From an uncultured Pseudoflavonifractor sp. (GTDB taxonomy: Bacteria; Bacillota; Clostridia; Oscillospirales; Oscillospiraceae), in NCBI GenBank assembly GCA_947577065.1, contig CANPTT010000010.1:1-59573 (forward strand): a DNA stretch of 59,573 nucleotides, written 5' to 3'. A program made the position numbers and the translations under genes. Below the pieces are notes generated by a model. It was not told where the DNA came from. It was given only the letters and a program-made list of their open reading frames with translations, and made no database searches. Below, in pieces: positions 23,085 to 31,327 of this stretch (positions are counted from its first letter, which is position 1; each line of letters begins with the position of its first letter).

Positions 23085-25124
23085 TCACCGGATCCAGCGG
23101 GGGATCCGGTAAAGCGCTGCATATTCTGGATACAGCTTGATAAGTGCGTCTGAAACGTCATGATATTCCTCAATATACCAGGGACGCAGTCGTTTATAGA
23201 CCCGGACAGTGACTCCGTTGGCCAGATGAAAGACGGGAGCCAGTTGGACGTATGCCTTACCGGGGCCGGTCCCCTCAAGGATGTGGTTGACCAGGATGGT
23301 GAGGATCTGCTGGTTTTCGTCTCCCAGGTGGGTCTGGGCCGGATCACCGATTACCACGTAATCAGCGAAGGCTGTATTCCAGTTGAACGCATCCCGTTTG
23401 TCCACCGTGCCATGGTATTGGAGGACAGTCTTTATCTCCGGCTCAGGCAGGTCCAAAGAGGCCCGGAGGCTGGCAATGGTTTCGTAGTTCAGCGTGAAGG
23501 AGGAAGAGAGAATGGCCGCCGTTTTCTCCTCCAGCCGGGACAGGCTGTCCAAATAGTCGGCCAGCCGCAGAAGTTCATCGATATCGGAGCGCTGGGGGCC
23601 GTAAAAGTGGAAGGAGGGAAAAAGGTCGGGAGTCTCAATATCCTTGATGGAGGCGGGCTGTATCTTTGGAAAAAAGCAGTAGACCGCCGTGGAGATCGCC
23701 AAGAAGGCGCTCATATACTGGGGCGCCCGCGCCAACGCATTTACCGCCACCAGAGCGATAGCGGGCAAGTACATCAGAAGGTGCTGCTGTCCATGGGACT
23801 GGACCTGCACAAAGGCCAAAAAGCATACCGCGATCTGGATAAGGCCCATGGTGATCTTGAACCGGTCCTCCTTCTGGGCCAGGTCCACCAAGGCGGCGAC
23901 CAGAAACAGGACCAGCAGCACCATGCCAAAATAGCGGCAGAAGGAGAGAAAGTCGGCCTCCAGCCCCAGATAGTAGGCGGAGTATATATCTCCGTAATCA
24001 GGCTCCAGCACTTTGTCCAGGAGGAACCGAAGGGTGAAGGACACTCCGCATACGGCGGTGGAACAGCACAGGGCCAGGAAATCCCACCACTTTTTGCGGT
24101 CAAAGAGCAGTTTAGCTACGAATACCGCCACCCCAAAGGAGGCGGCAAAAAAGAGGAAATATCTTCGGCACAGAAAGGTCCCTACCAGAAGAGCCCCTGT
24201 CATGATCCCTCGGCTGACGGCTGGTTTATCACTGGTATAGATGTTATAGGCCCAGATCCCCATGGCGCAGCATGCCACATCCACCATGCCCACAAGTCCT
24301 GTATAGCCCAGCATGGGAAAGAGACTTGCCACCACAAGACCGCTCCAACGCTTGGAGTTGGCCAGAGAGGTAAAGCCCCACAGGGCAGGGAAGGTATAGA
24401 GGTTGGACAACGCAAAGAGAAATACCGTCCTGCTGGGGCCAAAGAGACGCATGATAAGCGAGATGGGGTAGGCCAGCAGATAATTGTAGTCTTCGGTAAG
24501 GGTAGACTGCAATACGTTCAGGAGCTGCTCATAGCCTGAGATCTCCTCTGCTGCCAGGGTTCGGGCAATAGCCCAATAACCAGCGTTGTCCCAGATATAT
24601 ACTGTATTGGAGGTGAAAGCATAGAGGGCGGTAGCCAGATTGAGGCAGACAAGGATAACGAAAAGTTGTTTTCGATCTGCCTTGGCGACGCCGATCACAT
24701 CACGTCCCGCCTTAAGAAGAGCCATGACAATAACGGCAAAGACCACTGCGTTTCCAAGATGGCAAAGGGCTTCCAGCCGCCATCCCTTGGGTAGCCACCC
24801 AATTTTGGGAAGGCGGGCCGTGGGCATTACGCAACTGATGTCGAAGTACCAGCCCAGTAAAAGAGGCGGGATCACCGACAACAGATTTTTCCACCAGGAC
24901 TTCCAGGGAAGAAAAATGCGGGCAGTCAGGTTACAGGCCGCTTCTAAAAACAGCAGAAGGGCGGAGATGACTATGGCGGCAATAATGAGCGTATCGCCGG
25001 GACAGACATCTCCCCAAGGGATCCACAGGCGCACCAATACCCAGGCTGCCAGCATGGGGAAGACCGCCGCACGGATCAGCCAAGCCAAAATGGTTATGCC
25101 GATTTTTTTTGTCTTATCGGACAT
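23085..25124 (-). CDS. Multi-pass membrane protein, GT-C glycosyltransferase-like
   Basis: A 679-aa protein with roughly a dozen membrane segments in the first 480 residues and a soluble C-terminal domain of about 190 residues. The first large loop contains WDNAGYWAIARTL, the acidic-residue loop typical of GT-C enzymes that use polyprenyl-phosphate sugars. I infer a role in transferring sugars or lipids at the cell surface; the acceptor is unknown. ATG 25124 overlaps no neighbour, and the HIT gene ends seven bases upstream of it, so both are probably in one leftward unit. Confidence 0.75.
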   Translation of the reverse strand: MSDKTKKIGITILAWLIRAAVFPMLAAWVLVRLWIPWGDVCPGDTLIIAAIVISALLLFLEAACNLTARIFLPWKSWWKNLLSVIPPLLLGWYFDISCVMPTARLPKIGWLPKGWRLEALCHLGNAVVFAVIVMALLKAGRDVIGVAKADRKQLFVILVCLNLATALYAFTSNTVYIWDNAGYWAIARTLAAEEISGYEQLLNVLQSTLTEDYNYLLAYPISLIMRLFGPSRTVFLFALSNLYTFPALWGFTSLANSKRWSGLVVASLFPMLGYTGLVGMVDVACCAMGIWAYNIYTSDKPAVSRGIMTGALLVGTFLCRRYFLFFAASFGVAVFVAKLLFDRKKWWDFLALCCSTAVCGVSFTLRFLLDKVLEPDYGDIYSAYYLGLEADFLSFCRYFGMVLLVLFLVAALVDLAQKEDRFKITMGLIQIAVCFLAFVQVQSHGQQHLLMYLPAIALVAVNALARAPQYMSAFLAISTAVYCFFPKIQPASIKDIETPDLFPSFHFYGPQRSDIDELLRLADYLDSLSRLEEKTAAILSSSFTLNYETIASLRASLDLPEPEIKTVLQYHGTVDKRDAFNWNTAFADYVVIGDPAQTHLGDENQQILTILVNHILEGTGPGKAYVQLAPVFHLANGVTVRVYKRLRPWYIEEYHDVSDALIKLYPEYAALYRIPRWIR

Positions 25125-25130
25125 AGCGGC

Positions 25131-25469
25131 TCAGCCCGGAGGCCAGGTCATGTCCCGGCCCGAAAGGACATGAAAGTGGAGGTGTTGAACGCTCTGCCCG
25201 GCCTGCGTCCCGATATTGGACACCACACGATAGCTCTCCAGGCCAAGCTCTTTGGCCAAGCGGGCGATGACGGCAAAAATATGACCCACAATGGCGGCGT
25301 TTTTCTCATCCACCTGGGAGACCGACTGGATATGCTCCTTGGGGATCAACAGGAAGTGGACGGGGGCCTGTGGATCGATGTCGTAGAAGGCGCAGCACAG
25401 CTCGTCCTCATAGACTTTTTTGGAGGGGATATCCCCGGCGATGATCTTACAAAAAAGGCAATCACTCAT
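25131..25469 (-). CDS. HIT family nucleotide hydrolase/transferase (HinT-like)
   Basis: A 112-aa purine nucleoside phosphoramidase-type protein. The histidine triad HLHFHVL lies near the C-terminus, and the N-terminal CLFCKIIAGDIPSKKVYEDE is the standard HinT opening with a CxxC. Such enzymes hydrolyse AMP-linked adducts. It precedes the GT-C membrane protein by six bases on the minus strand. Confidence 0.95.
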   Translation of the reverse strand: MSDCLFCKIIAGDIPSKKVYEDELCCAFYDIDPQAPVHFLLIPKEHIQSVSQVDEKNAAIVGHIFAVIARLAKELGLESYRVVSNIGTQAGQSVQHLHFHVLSGRDMTWPPG

Positions 25470-25556
25470 GGAGGCAGACTCCTTTCTTTTTTCTCAATTC
25501 TCTATTTTATACCGGGAAGCGACAGTTGGCAAGATGAAAAGGGAAAATTAAGGAAG

Positions 25557-25583
25557 AAAAGCCTGCCCTGAAGGGCAGGCTTT
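25557..25583. terminator. Terminator downstream of the cupin gene
   Basis: AAAAGCCTGCCCT / AGGGCAGGCTTT with a two-base loop lies immediately after the cupin stop. Confidence 0.85.
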
Positions 25584-25587
25584 CTGC

Positions 25588-25917
25588 TTACTGTTCGGGG
25601 ACCACGGCAAAAAATTCCAGATCCCTATCTCCGTCGTTGATAAGGCTGTGGGCGTGGCCCTTGGGGCAGTAATGGCAGGAGCCGGGACCCAGGGTCTCGC
25701 AGCCGTCGTCATATAAAATCCTTCCTGTGCCGCTGAGGATGTATATGACCTCGCAGCTGGCGTCGTGAGAATGGAGTCCAAGGGAGGCGCCAGGGATGAG
25801 CCGGCCCCGCATGATCTTGCAGAGTTCATCGGAAAAGCTCCTGATCCGGAATTCCTTTTCTCCTCCCCGCATGTGGGGAATGACGGTTTCCGGAATGGAA
25901 GAAAAATCGATATTCAT
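25588..25917 (-). CDS. Cupin domain protein
   Basis: A 109-aa single-domain beta barrel. Cupin motif 1 reads G-ASLGLHSHDASCEVIYILSG and motif 2 reads GPGSCHYCPKGHAHSLIN, giving His, His, Glu and a final His as likely metal ligands. Function could be metal-dependent isomerase, dioxygenase or small-molecule sensing; sequence alone does not say. ATG 25917 follows a GGAGGG site. Confidence 0.88.
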   Translation of the reverse strand: MNIDFSSIPETVIPHMRGGEKEFRIRSFSDELCKIMRGRLIPGASLGLHSHDASCEVIYILSGTGRILYDDGCETLGPGSCHYCPKGHAHSLINDGDRDLEFFAVVPEQ

Positions 25918-25981
25918 GAACTGACCCTCCTTTTAATTTCTTATTTTATATCAAAGGAGGAGGCAGCGCAAGGTCAAAAGG

Positions 25982-26956
25982 TCAATTCTGCCAAAGAATA
26001 TGCTGTCCCAGGATAAAGGGAAAGCGGATCAGGCCGCCCCCACCCAGCTCGCAGCGGTGAAGATCCACGGCGGAAATCTGGCTGTTTCCGTAGGAAGTGT
26101 AGTAGTAGATCCCCCGGGTGGCATTGCAGCAGGAGGTATAAATGGTGATGTCATAGCTGCCGTCGTCCAGCTGGCAGCAGCCCCGTTGCTGGGCCACCGA
26201 GCCCAGAATGTGAAAGAACTGGCTGACGCTCTCCTCCTCGGAGGAGCCGGAGCGGGAGTTGAGCCGAATAAAGGCGGCACGGACAAAGCGGGACTGGGAG
26301 GACAGGTCTCCGGGCAGGCCCAAAGCCCCCATGCCCCGGCTATATGGCTGTAGATCCAGCTTGCGGGAAAAATGGTTGCTGGGGGGTTGAGGGGATAGAG
26401 ACATGAAATTGTTCAGATTGAACAGCTGCTGAGGGAAGGGGGGATTGTTGGTCAGGACTCCCGTGGGATTGTCGTACACCATTACGCCAGCCTGGATGGA
26501 TTCCACTACAATGGAACCCTCGTGGTCGGAGATCATCCAGTGAAGGTGGGCGGTAGGGAAGCTTTTTTGAAACGGTTCGGGGGTAAGATTGATCCGCTCC
26601 AGCAGCCGGCGGGCTTCCTTCACTGTGGCGCATTGAGCCAGGAGCCAGGGAATGAATTCAAAGGTGGCGATATTATCCTTTCCCGGAGTCAGGTCATGGT
26701 AGATCGCGTTTCCCACAAAATTAAGCCCGGCCATACACAGGCCCTTTTCATTCATGCCGTCATAAAACAGTGGGATCCCGTCCTCAATGTGGGCGATCCC
26801 AATAATGGCATAATGGTCAAATATGGGATCGGCCTGACGGAAAAGAAAAGGATATTTTCGTGGCGTCACCGCTAACTCCTCCCCATAAGAGAAATCATAG
26901 TCCAGGGTGCGCCCAAAATAGAAGTCCTTGGTCAGATAGGTTGCCGCTGTGCACAT
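25982..26956 (-). CDS. bsh: Choloylglycine hydrolase (bile salt hydrolase)
   Basis: Cleaves the amide bond of glycine- or taurine-conjugated bile salts. The 324-aa N-terminal nucleophile enzyme shows catalytic Cys2 right after the initiator Met, Arg16 and Asp19 (FGRTLDYD), Asn79 in NEKGLCMAGLNF (where penicillin acylases have Tyr), Asn170-Asn171 in LTNNP, and Arg223 in LPGDLSSQSRFVRA. QLFNLNNF is also typical. No signal peptide, so it is cytoplasmic. AAGGAGGAG precedes ATG 26956. Sequence supports bile salts over penicillin V as substrate; tauro/glyco preference is not predictable here. Confidence 0.93.
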   Translation of the reverse strand: MCTAATYLTKDFYFGRTLDYDFSYGEELAVTPRKYPFLFRQADPIFDHYAIIGIAHIEDGIPLFYDGMNEKGLCMAGLNFVGNAIYHDLTPGKDNIATFEFIPWLLAQCATVKEARRLLERINLTPEPFQKSFPTAHLHWMISDHEGSIVVESIQAGVMVYDNPTGVLTNNPPFPQQLFNLNNFMSLSPQPPSNHFSRKLDLQPYSRGMGALGLPGDLSSQSRFVRAAFIRLNSRSGSSEEESVSQFFHILGSVAQQRGCCQLDDGSYDITIYTSCCNATRGIYYYTSYGNSQISAVDLHRCELGGGGLIRFPFILGQHILWQN

Positions 26957-27026
26957 CAGACACTCCTCCTTTACCGCTATGATAACAAAACTATCCCTAT
27001 TTTATGCTGTGGAAAAAAGAATAGAA

Positions 27027-27056
27027 AGCGGCGGGAGCATTTCCGCTCCCGCCGCT
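27027..27056 (-). terminator. Terminator of the alaS operon
   Basis: AGCGGCGGGAGC / GCTCCCGCCGCT followed, reading leftward, by a T-rich tail. It lies right after the DUF4250 stop. Confidence 0.88.
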
Positions 27057-27060
27057 TGAT

Positions 27061-27234
27061 TTATCGAAATTGACGCAGCTCCGGAATATATTGAAACCCG
27101 GCTTTTTCCAGTCTGGATACCAACTCCGCCTCAGGGACTCCGGTCTCCTTGCAGAAAGCCTCCAGAGAGGAAAAATTATCCCGCAGCTGGGTATTGACAT
27201 AGCTAAACAGGATGAAAGGGTCCTGGGGAAGCAT
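27061..27234 (-). CDS. DUF4250 small protein (57 aa)
   Basis: A short gene directly after alaS. The translated product begins MLPQDPFILFSYVNTQLRD and continues with a small helical region ending IPELRQFR, matching the widespread clostridial DUF4250 family. Its ATG shares a base with the alaS stop (TAATG), so translation is coupled to alaS. The function is unknown. The alternative frame at 26997-27200 on the same strand has no support. Confidence 0.85.
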   Translation of the reverse strand: MLPQDPFILFSYVNTQLRDNFSSLEAFCKETGVPEAELVSRLEKAGFQYIPELRQFR

Positions 27235-29909
27235 TATTCCGCCACCCTCTCCGCCACAAAGTCGTCCACTGCCGCCAGGGCGTCATCCAACTTAAGGACG
27301 TCGCTGCCGCCGCCCATGGCGCTGTCAGGCTTCCCGCCGCCCTTTCCGCCGCAGAGGGCGGTGACAGATCTGATCACATCTCCCGCCTTGATCCCCTTTT
27401 CAATGGCCTCTTTGCCACAGACGGCCAGAAAGGTGATCTTCTCGTCGTTGACAGCAGAGAGAACGGCCACTACCTTGGGGGCCTTATCCCGAAGGAAATC
27501 ACCCATCTTGCGCAGACGGTCGGCGTCGGCATTGGGCAGGGTAGCTGTGAGTACCTTCAGGCCCCGCACATCCTTGGCGCCCATGAGGAAGTTATTGACC
27601 TCACCCATGGCCTCCTTGGATCGAAACGCCTCCACTGTATGGCGCAGCTGGCGCATCTCCTCCAGCTGCTGTTCAATGCGGGTATCCAGCTCGCCGGGCT
27701 TTACCTTCATCAGCTGGGCGGCATGGAAGAGAAGCTCTCGATTCCGGTCAATGTCGGCCAGGGTCAGCTTGCCCACGGTAGCCTCGATCCGCCGCACGCC
27801 GGAGGCCACGGAGGACTCTGATTTGATACGGAAGGAGCCGGCCTTGGCGGTGTTATCCAGGTGGGTGCCGCCGCAAAACTCCACGCTGTAGCCTTTGCCC
27901 ATATCTACGACCCGGACGGTGTCGCCGTACTTTTCGCCAAAGAGAGCGACGGCTCCCCGCTGTTTGGCCTCCTCAATGGGTAGGACATCGGTATGGATGT
28001 CATAGCCCGCCAGGATGGCCTCGTTGACCTGGCGCTCCACCTCGCTGAGTTCCTCTGGGGTCATGGCAGAGAAGTGGGTAAAGTCAAACCGGACCCGGTC
28101 GGGCTCCACAAGGGAGCCGGCCTGCTGCACGTGGGCGCCCAGCACGCTTCGCAGGGCCCTGTCCAGAAGGTGAGTGGCAGAGTGGGCCCGCATGACAGCC
28201 CGGCGGCGCTCACCGTCGATAGAGGCGGTGACAGTCTCGCCCAGTTTCAGGACGCCGCTGCGCAGTTTGCCGTAGTGCATGTATTTTCCGCCCTTGTTTT
28301 TCTGCACGTCCTTCACTTCAAAAACTGCGTCTCCGATGGAGATGACGCCATGGTCGGCCACCTGACCGCCCATCTCGGCATAGAAGGGGGTCTTATCCAG
28401 TACTACAATGCCCTCTACGCCAGCCATCAGCTCTTCAGCCTGTTCATTTTCCACCACTAAAGCAACCACTGTAGCGTCGGAAATGGAGGAGTTGTCGTAG
28501 CCCACAAAAGCGGTCTCCGGGATGTCCTTGCCAAATTCCACGCCGGCCCATCCAAGGTCTCCCAGAGCCTCACGGGCCTTTCGGGCCCGGATCTTTTGTT
28601 CCTCCATCAAAGTTTTGAAGGCGTCCTGGGCCACCTGCATTCCATGCTCGGCCACCATCTCGATCGTCAGGTCAATAGGGAAGCCATAGGTGTCGTACAA
28701 CTTAAAGGCGTCAGCTCCGGAGAACAGGTTTTCCAACTTGGCCTTGTGCTCCTGGAGCATATCGTGAAAGATCTTCAGACCGCCGTCAATGGTCCGGGCA
28801 AAATTCTCTTCCTCCACCCGGATGACCTTGGTGATATAGTCCTGCCGTTCCCGAAGCTCGGGATAGTGACCCTCGTTTTCGTGGATGACAGTGGCGCAGA
28901 CTTCGAAGAGGAAGGGCTCGTTGACCCCAAGGAGTTTGCCGTGGCGGGCGGCCCGACGGAGCAGGCGACGGAGCACATAGCCCCGGCCCTCATTAGAGGG
29001 GAGGACCCCGTCGCAGATCATGAAGGTGGCGGAGCGGATATGGTCGGTGATGACCCGCAGGGACACGTCCTTTTGTTTGGACTGGCCATAGTGGGCGCCG
29101 GTGATATCGCTTACCTTATGGGTGATGTTCATGACGGTATCCACGTCAAAGAGGGAGGGAACGTCCTGGCACACCACCGCCAGCCGCTCCAGGCCCATAC
29201 CGGTATCAATATTTTTCTGCTTCAGCTCTTCGTAGTGGCCCTCACCATCGTTGTTGAACTGGGAGAAGACGATATTCCAGACCTCCATATAACGGTCGCA
29301 GTCGCAGCCCACGGTGCAGCCGGGCTTACCGCAGCCATATTCGGGGCCCCGGTCATAATAGATCTCAGAGCAGGGACCGCAGGGGCCGGAACCATGCTCC
29401 CAGAAGTTGTCCTCCTTGCCGAACTTGAAGATGTGCTCTGTGGGAATGCCGATCTCCTCATGCCAGATGCGGAAAGCCTCGTCATCGGCGGGGGTTGTCT
29501 CATTGCCGGCGAAGACAGAGGGATAGAGCCGATCCGGGTCCAATCCCACCCACTCCGGGGAGGTGAGGAATTCCCAGGCGAAGGGAATGGCCTCCTTTTT
29601 AAAGTAGTCTCCAAAGGAGAAATTACCCAGCATTTCAAAATAAGTGCCGTGGCGGGCGGTGTGACCGATGTTCTCAATGTCGCCGGTGCGGATACATTTC
29701 TGACAGGTGGTCACCCGGTGGCGGGGGGGCTCCTTTTCCCCGGTGAAATAGGGCTTCATGGGGGCCATACCGGAGTTGATGAGGAGCAGCGAGGCGTCAT
29801 CCTGAGGGATCAGGGAGAAGCTGGGCAGGCGCAGATGTCCCTTGCTCTCAAAGAATCTCAGATACATCTCACGCAGCTCGTTGACGCCAAAGTACTTGGG
29901 CTTTTTCAT
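27234..29909 (-). CDS. alaS: Alanyl-tRNA synthetase
   Basis: Charges tRNA-Ala with alanine. The 891-aa protein, slightly longer than usual, has class II core blocks (FFESKGHLRLPSFSLIP; GTYFEMLGNFSFGDYF), the tRNA recognition domain, an editing domain with the zinc motifs HSATH and CGGTH, and a C-terminal domain rich in Gly (GGKGGGKPDSAMGGG) typical of the DHHA1 region. ATG 29909 is chosen, with GGGAGG upstream; TTG 29915 is also open. Expression is controlled by the T-box leader. Confidence 0.98.
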   Translation of the reverse strand: MKKPKYFGVNELREMYLRFFESKGHLRLPSFSLIPQDDASLLLINSGMAPMKPYFTGEKEPPRHRVTTCQKCIRTGDIENIGHTARHGTYFEMLGNFSFGDYFKKEAIPFAWEFLTSPEWVGLDPDRLYPSVFAGNETTPADDEAFRIWHEEIGIPTEHIFKFGKEDNFWEHGSGPCGPCSEIYYDRGPEYGCGKPGCTVGCDCDRYMEVWNIVFSQFNNDGEGHYEELKQKNIDTGMGLERLAVVCQDVPSLFDVDTVMNITHKVSDITGAHYGQSKQKDVSLRVITDHIRSATFMICDGVLPSNEGRGYVLRRLLRRAARHGKLLGVNEPFLFEVCATVIHENEGHYPELRERQDYITKVIRVEEENFARTIDGGLKIFHDMLQEHKAKLENLFSGADAFKLYDTYGFPIDLTIEMVAEHGMQVAQDAFKTLMEEQKIRARKAREALGDLGWAGVEFGKDIPETAFVGYDNSSISDATVVALVVENEQAEELMAGVEGIVVLDKTPFYAEMGGQVADHGVISIGDAVFEVKDVQKNKGGKYMHYGKLRSGVLKLGETVTASIDGERRRAVMRAHSATHLLDRALRSVLGAHVQQAGSLVEPDRVRFDFTHFSAMTPEELSEVERQVNEAILAGYDIHTDVLPIEEAKQRGAVALFGEKYGDTVRVVDMGKGYSVEFCGGTHLDNTAKAGSFRIKSESSVASGVRRIEATVGKLTLADIDRNRELLFHAAQLMKVKPGELDTRIEQQLEEMRQLRHTVEAFRSKEAMGEVNNFLMGAKDVRGLKVLTATLPNADADRLRKMGDFLRDKAPKVVAVLSAVNDEKITFLAVCGKEAIEKGIKAGDVIRSVTALCGGKGGGKPDSAMGGGSDVLKLDDALAAVDDFVAERVAE

Positions 29910-29942
29910 ATACAAAGACCTCCCAAAATTACGGGGTGGGCA

Positions 29943-30172
29943 GTAAAAAACGCTCCGCCCCTGTTGGTTCAGGGGCGAAGCGTATCATAAGGCTCCGCGG
30001 TACCACCCTGATTTACGCCCCGGGGGGCGTATCTCATTTGCATCGGGTAAGGGGGATGGGCCCTCCGGTCTCCCGGAACGCTCGGAAGCGGCGTGTCCGC
30101 CTGTGTCGCCGAGGGCTTTCACTATCCCCTCTCGCTCAAGCGCGGCATAGCGGACTTGACTTCGTCATTGCG
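29943..30172 (-). promoter_or_regulatory. T-box riboswitch leader of alaS
   Basis: Read leftward, the leader contains AGTGAAAGCC near the Stem III region, the T-box motif GGTGGTACCGCG at about 30008-29997, and a terminator (CGCTTCGCCCCTG / CAGGGGCGGAGCG followed by TTTTTT) at 29982-29945. Uncharged tRNA-Ala is expected to stabilise the antiterminator. The alanine specifier codon lies in Stem I, probably in the CCGCTATGCCGCGC area, but I cannot fix it without folding. Confidence 0.92.
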
Positions 30173-30178
30173 GACCTT

Positions 30179-30206
30179 ATTGTATCATATTTTTCCCGCT
30201 TGTCAA
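30179..30206 (-). promoter_or_regulatory. Promoter of the alaS T-box leader
   Basis: TTGACA (30206-30201), a 16-base spacer and TACAAT (30184-30179), read leftward. The start would fall near 30172. Confidence 0.75.
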
Positions 30207-30229
30207 GGTTCATTTTGCCCTGCGGCGGG

Positions 30230-31135
30230 TCAATCCTCCACCAATTCCTTGTCCCGGAGGTTTTCCTTCAGGAAATAGGAGGGGGACATACCGTAGACCG
30301 TTTTGAACTGCCGGCTCATGTGGCTCGCGCTGCAAAAGCCGAATTGGTGGGCCGCCTCCGCCACGGTGCAACCGCTGGAGCGCATCAACAGTTCCGCGTG
30401 GCGGAGCCGGGTCCTGGTGATATAGTCGCTGGGGCTGGTGTGGAGGATGCGGCGGAAGAGCTTATATAACGCGCTGGAACTGACGCCCAGCTCCCGGTTC
30501 AGGTCATAGAGCTTGATGGGTGTGTCAATGTGGGCGGAGATATAGTCCAGCGCCCTGATAAGCAACTCAAGTTCATGGCCCACCTTCTGCCACTCGGCCT
30601 GGGTGGAGAAGGATCCCTCCTTGTTGAGCCGAGCCAGGTGAACGGACAGGGTATACAGTTGGGCCTCCAGCAGGGTCATAAGCCCGGGGACGGCCTCCCT
30701 CCAGTCCTGGAGCATGGCGGTGAAGGCGGGGCGGAAATCGGGCAGGTCCCCCGAGGGGACCACCAGGGGGCTTTGTCCCCCCGTGACGGTTTGCAGGTAG
30801 GAGTCGGTCATGGGTGAGGGGGAGATATCAAAGTGGATGTAATAGTAGTACAGCTTCTCCCCAGGCTGGCAGATGGCCGTGTAGACTTGGTAGGGGGTCA
30901 GAAGGGCCAGGCACCCCGGCTCCAGAGGATACTGTCCGTCGTCGGTGTGAAGGATGGAGCTGCCCCGAAGGATCAGGATCAGCTCCAGGTCATGGGTGAA
31001 AAACTGGCTGAAGGAGGAAATATCCTGCTGAGAAAAGCGGCCAAAGCCATTGATGGTGAAAGAAATGCGATCCAGGTAGGAAGAAAGGGGATCTTTGTTC
31101 ACTTTTTTGACAAAACGGTTGATATTGTTGTACAT
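30230..31135 (-). CDS. AraC-family transcriptional regulator
   Basis: A 301-aa regulator with an N-terminal cupin-like sensing domain (ILRGSSILHTDDGQYPLEPGCLALLTPYQVY) and two C-terminal helix-turn-helix units from about residue 195 (LYDLNRELGVSSSALYKLFRR; TVAEAAHQFGFCSASHMSRQFKTVYGMSPSYF). ATG 31135 is chosen because AGGAG lies seven bases before it; ATG 31150 lacks a site. It diverges from the secreted flavoprotein reductase gene across 192 bases and is the obvious candidate activator. Confidence 0.93.
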   Translation of the reverse strand: MYNNINRFVKKVNKDPLSSYLDRISFTINGFGRFSQQDISSFSQFFTHDLELILILRGSSILHTDDGQYPLEPGCLALLTPYQVYTAICQPGEKLYYYYIHFDISPSPMTDSYLQTVTGGQSPLVVPSGDLPDFRPAFTAMLQDWREAVPGLMTLLEAQLYTLSVHLARLNKEGSFSTQAEWQKVGHELELLIRALDYISAHIDTPIKLYDLNRELGVSSSALYKLFRRILHTSPSDYITRTRLRHAELLMRSSGCTVAEAAHQFGFCSASHMSRQFKTVYGMSPSYFLKENLRDKELVED

Positions 31136-31327
31136 TTTGGAACTCCTCATAGAATTTTGGCCTGTGAAGGCGAAAATATGGAATTGTGTATATTATATCA
31201 TAGTCCGTGCATTTCGAATAGAGGGATTTTGTTCTACAATGAACCAAGAGCGGGGAGAAGCTGCCCTGCCAAACCTTCGTTCTTCCCGCCGGAGCGGGGA
31301 AGACGGACATAAAAAGGAGGAAGGCGT

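Noticed and set aside
23160-24539. 459-aa frame antisense to the GT-C membrane protein
   Set aside because: Low-complexity Gln/Gly/His composition and no start signal; mirror of a real membrane protein gene.
28596-29990. 464-aa frame antisense to alaS
   Set aside because: alaS is certain, and this frame runs into the T-box leader.
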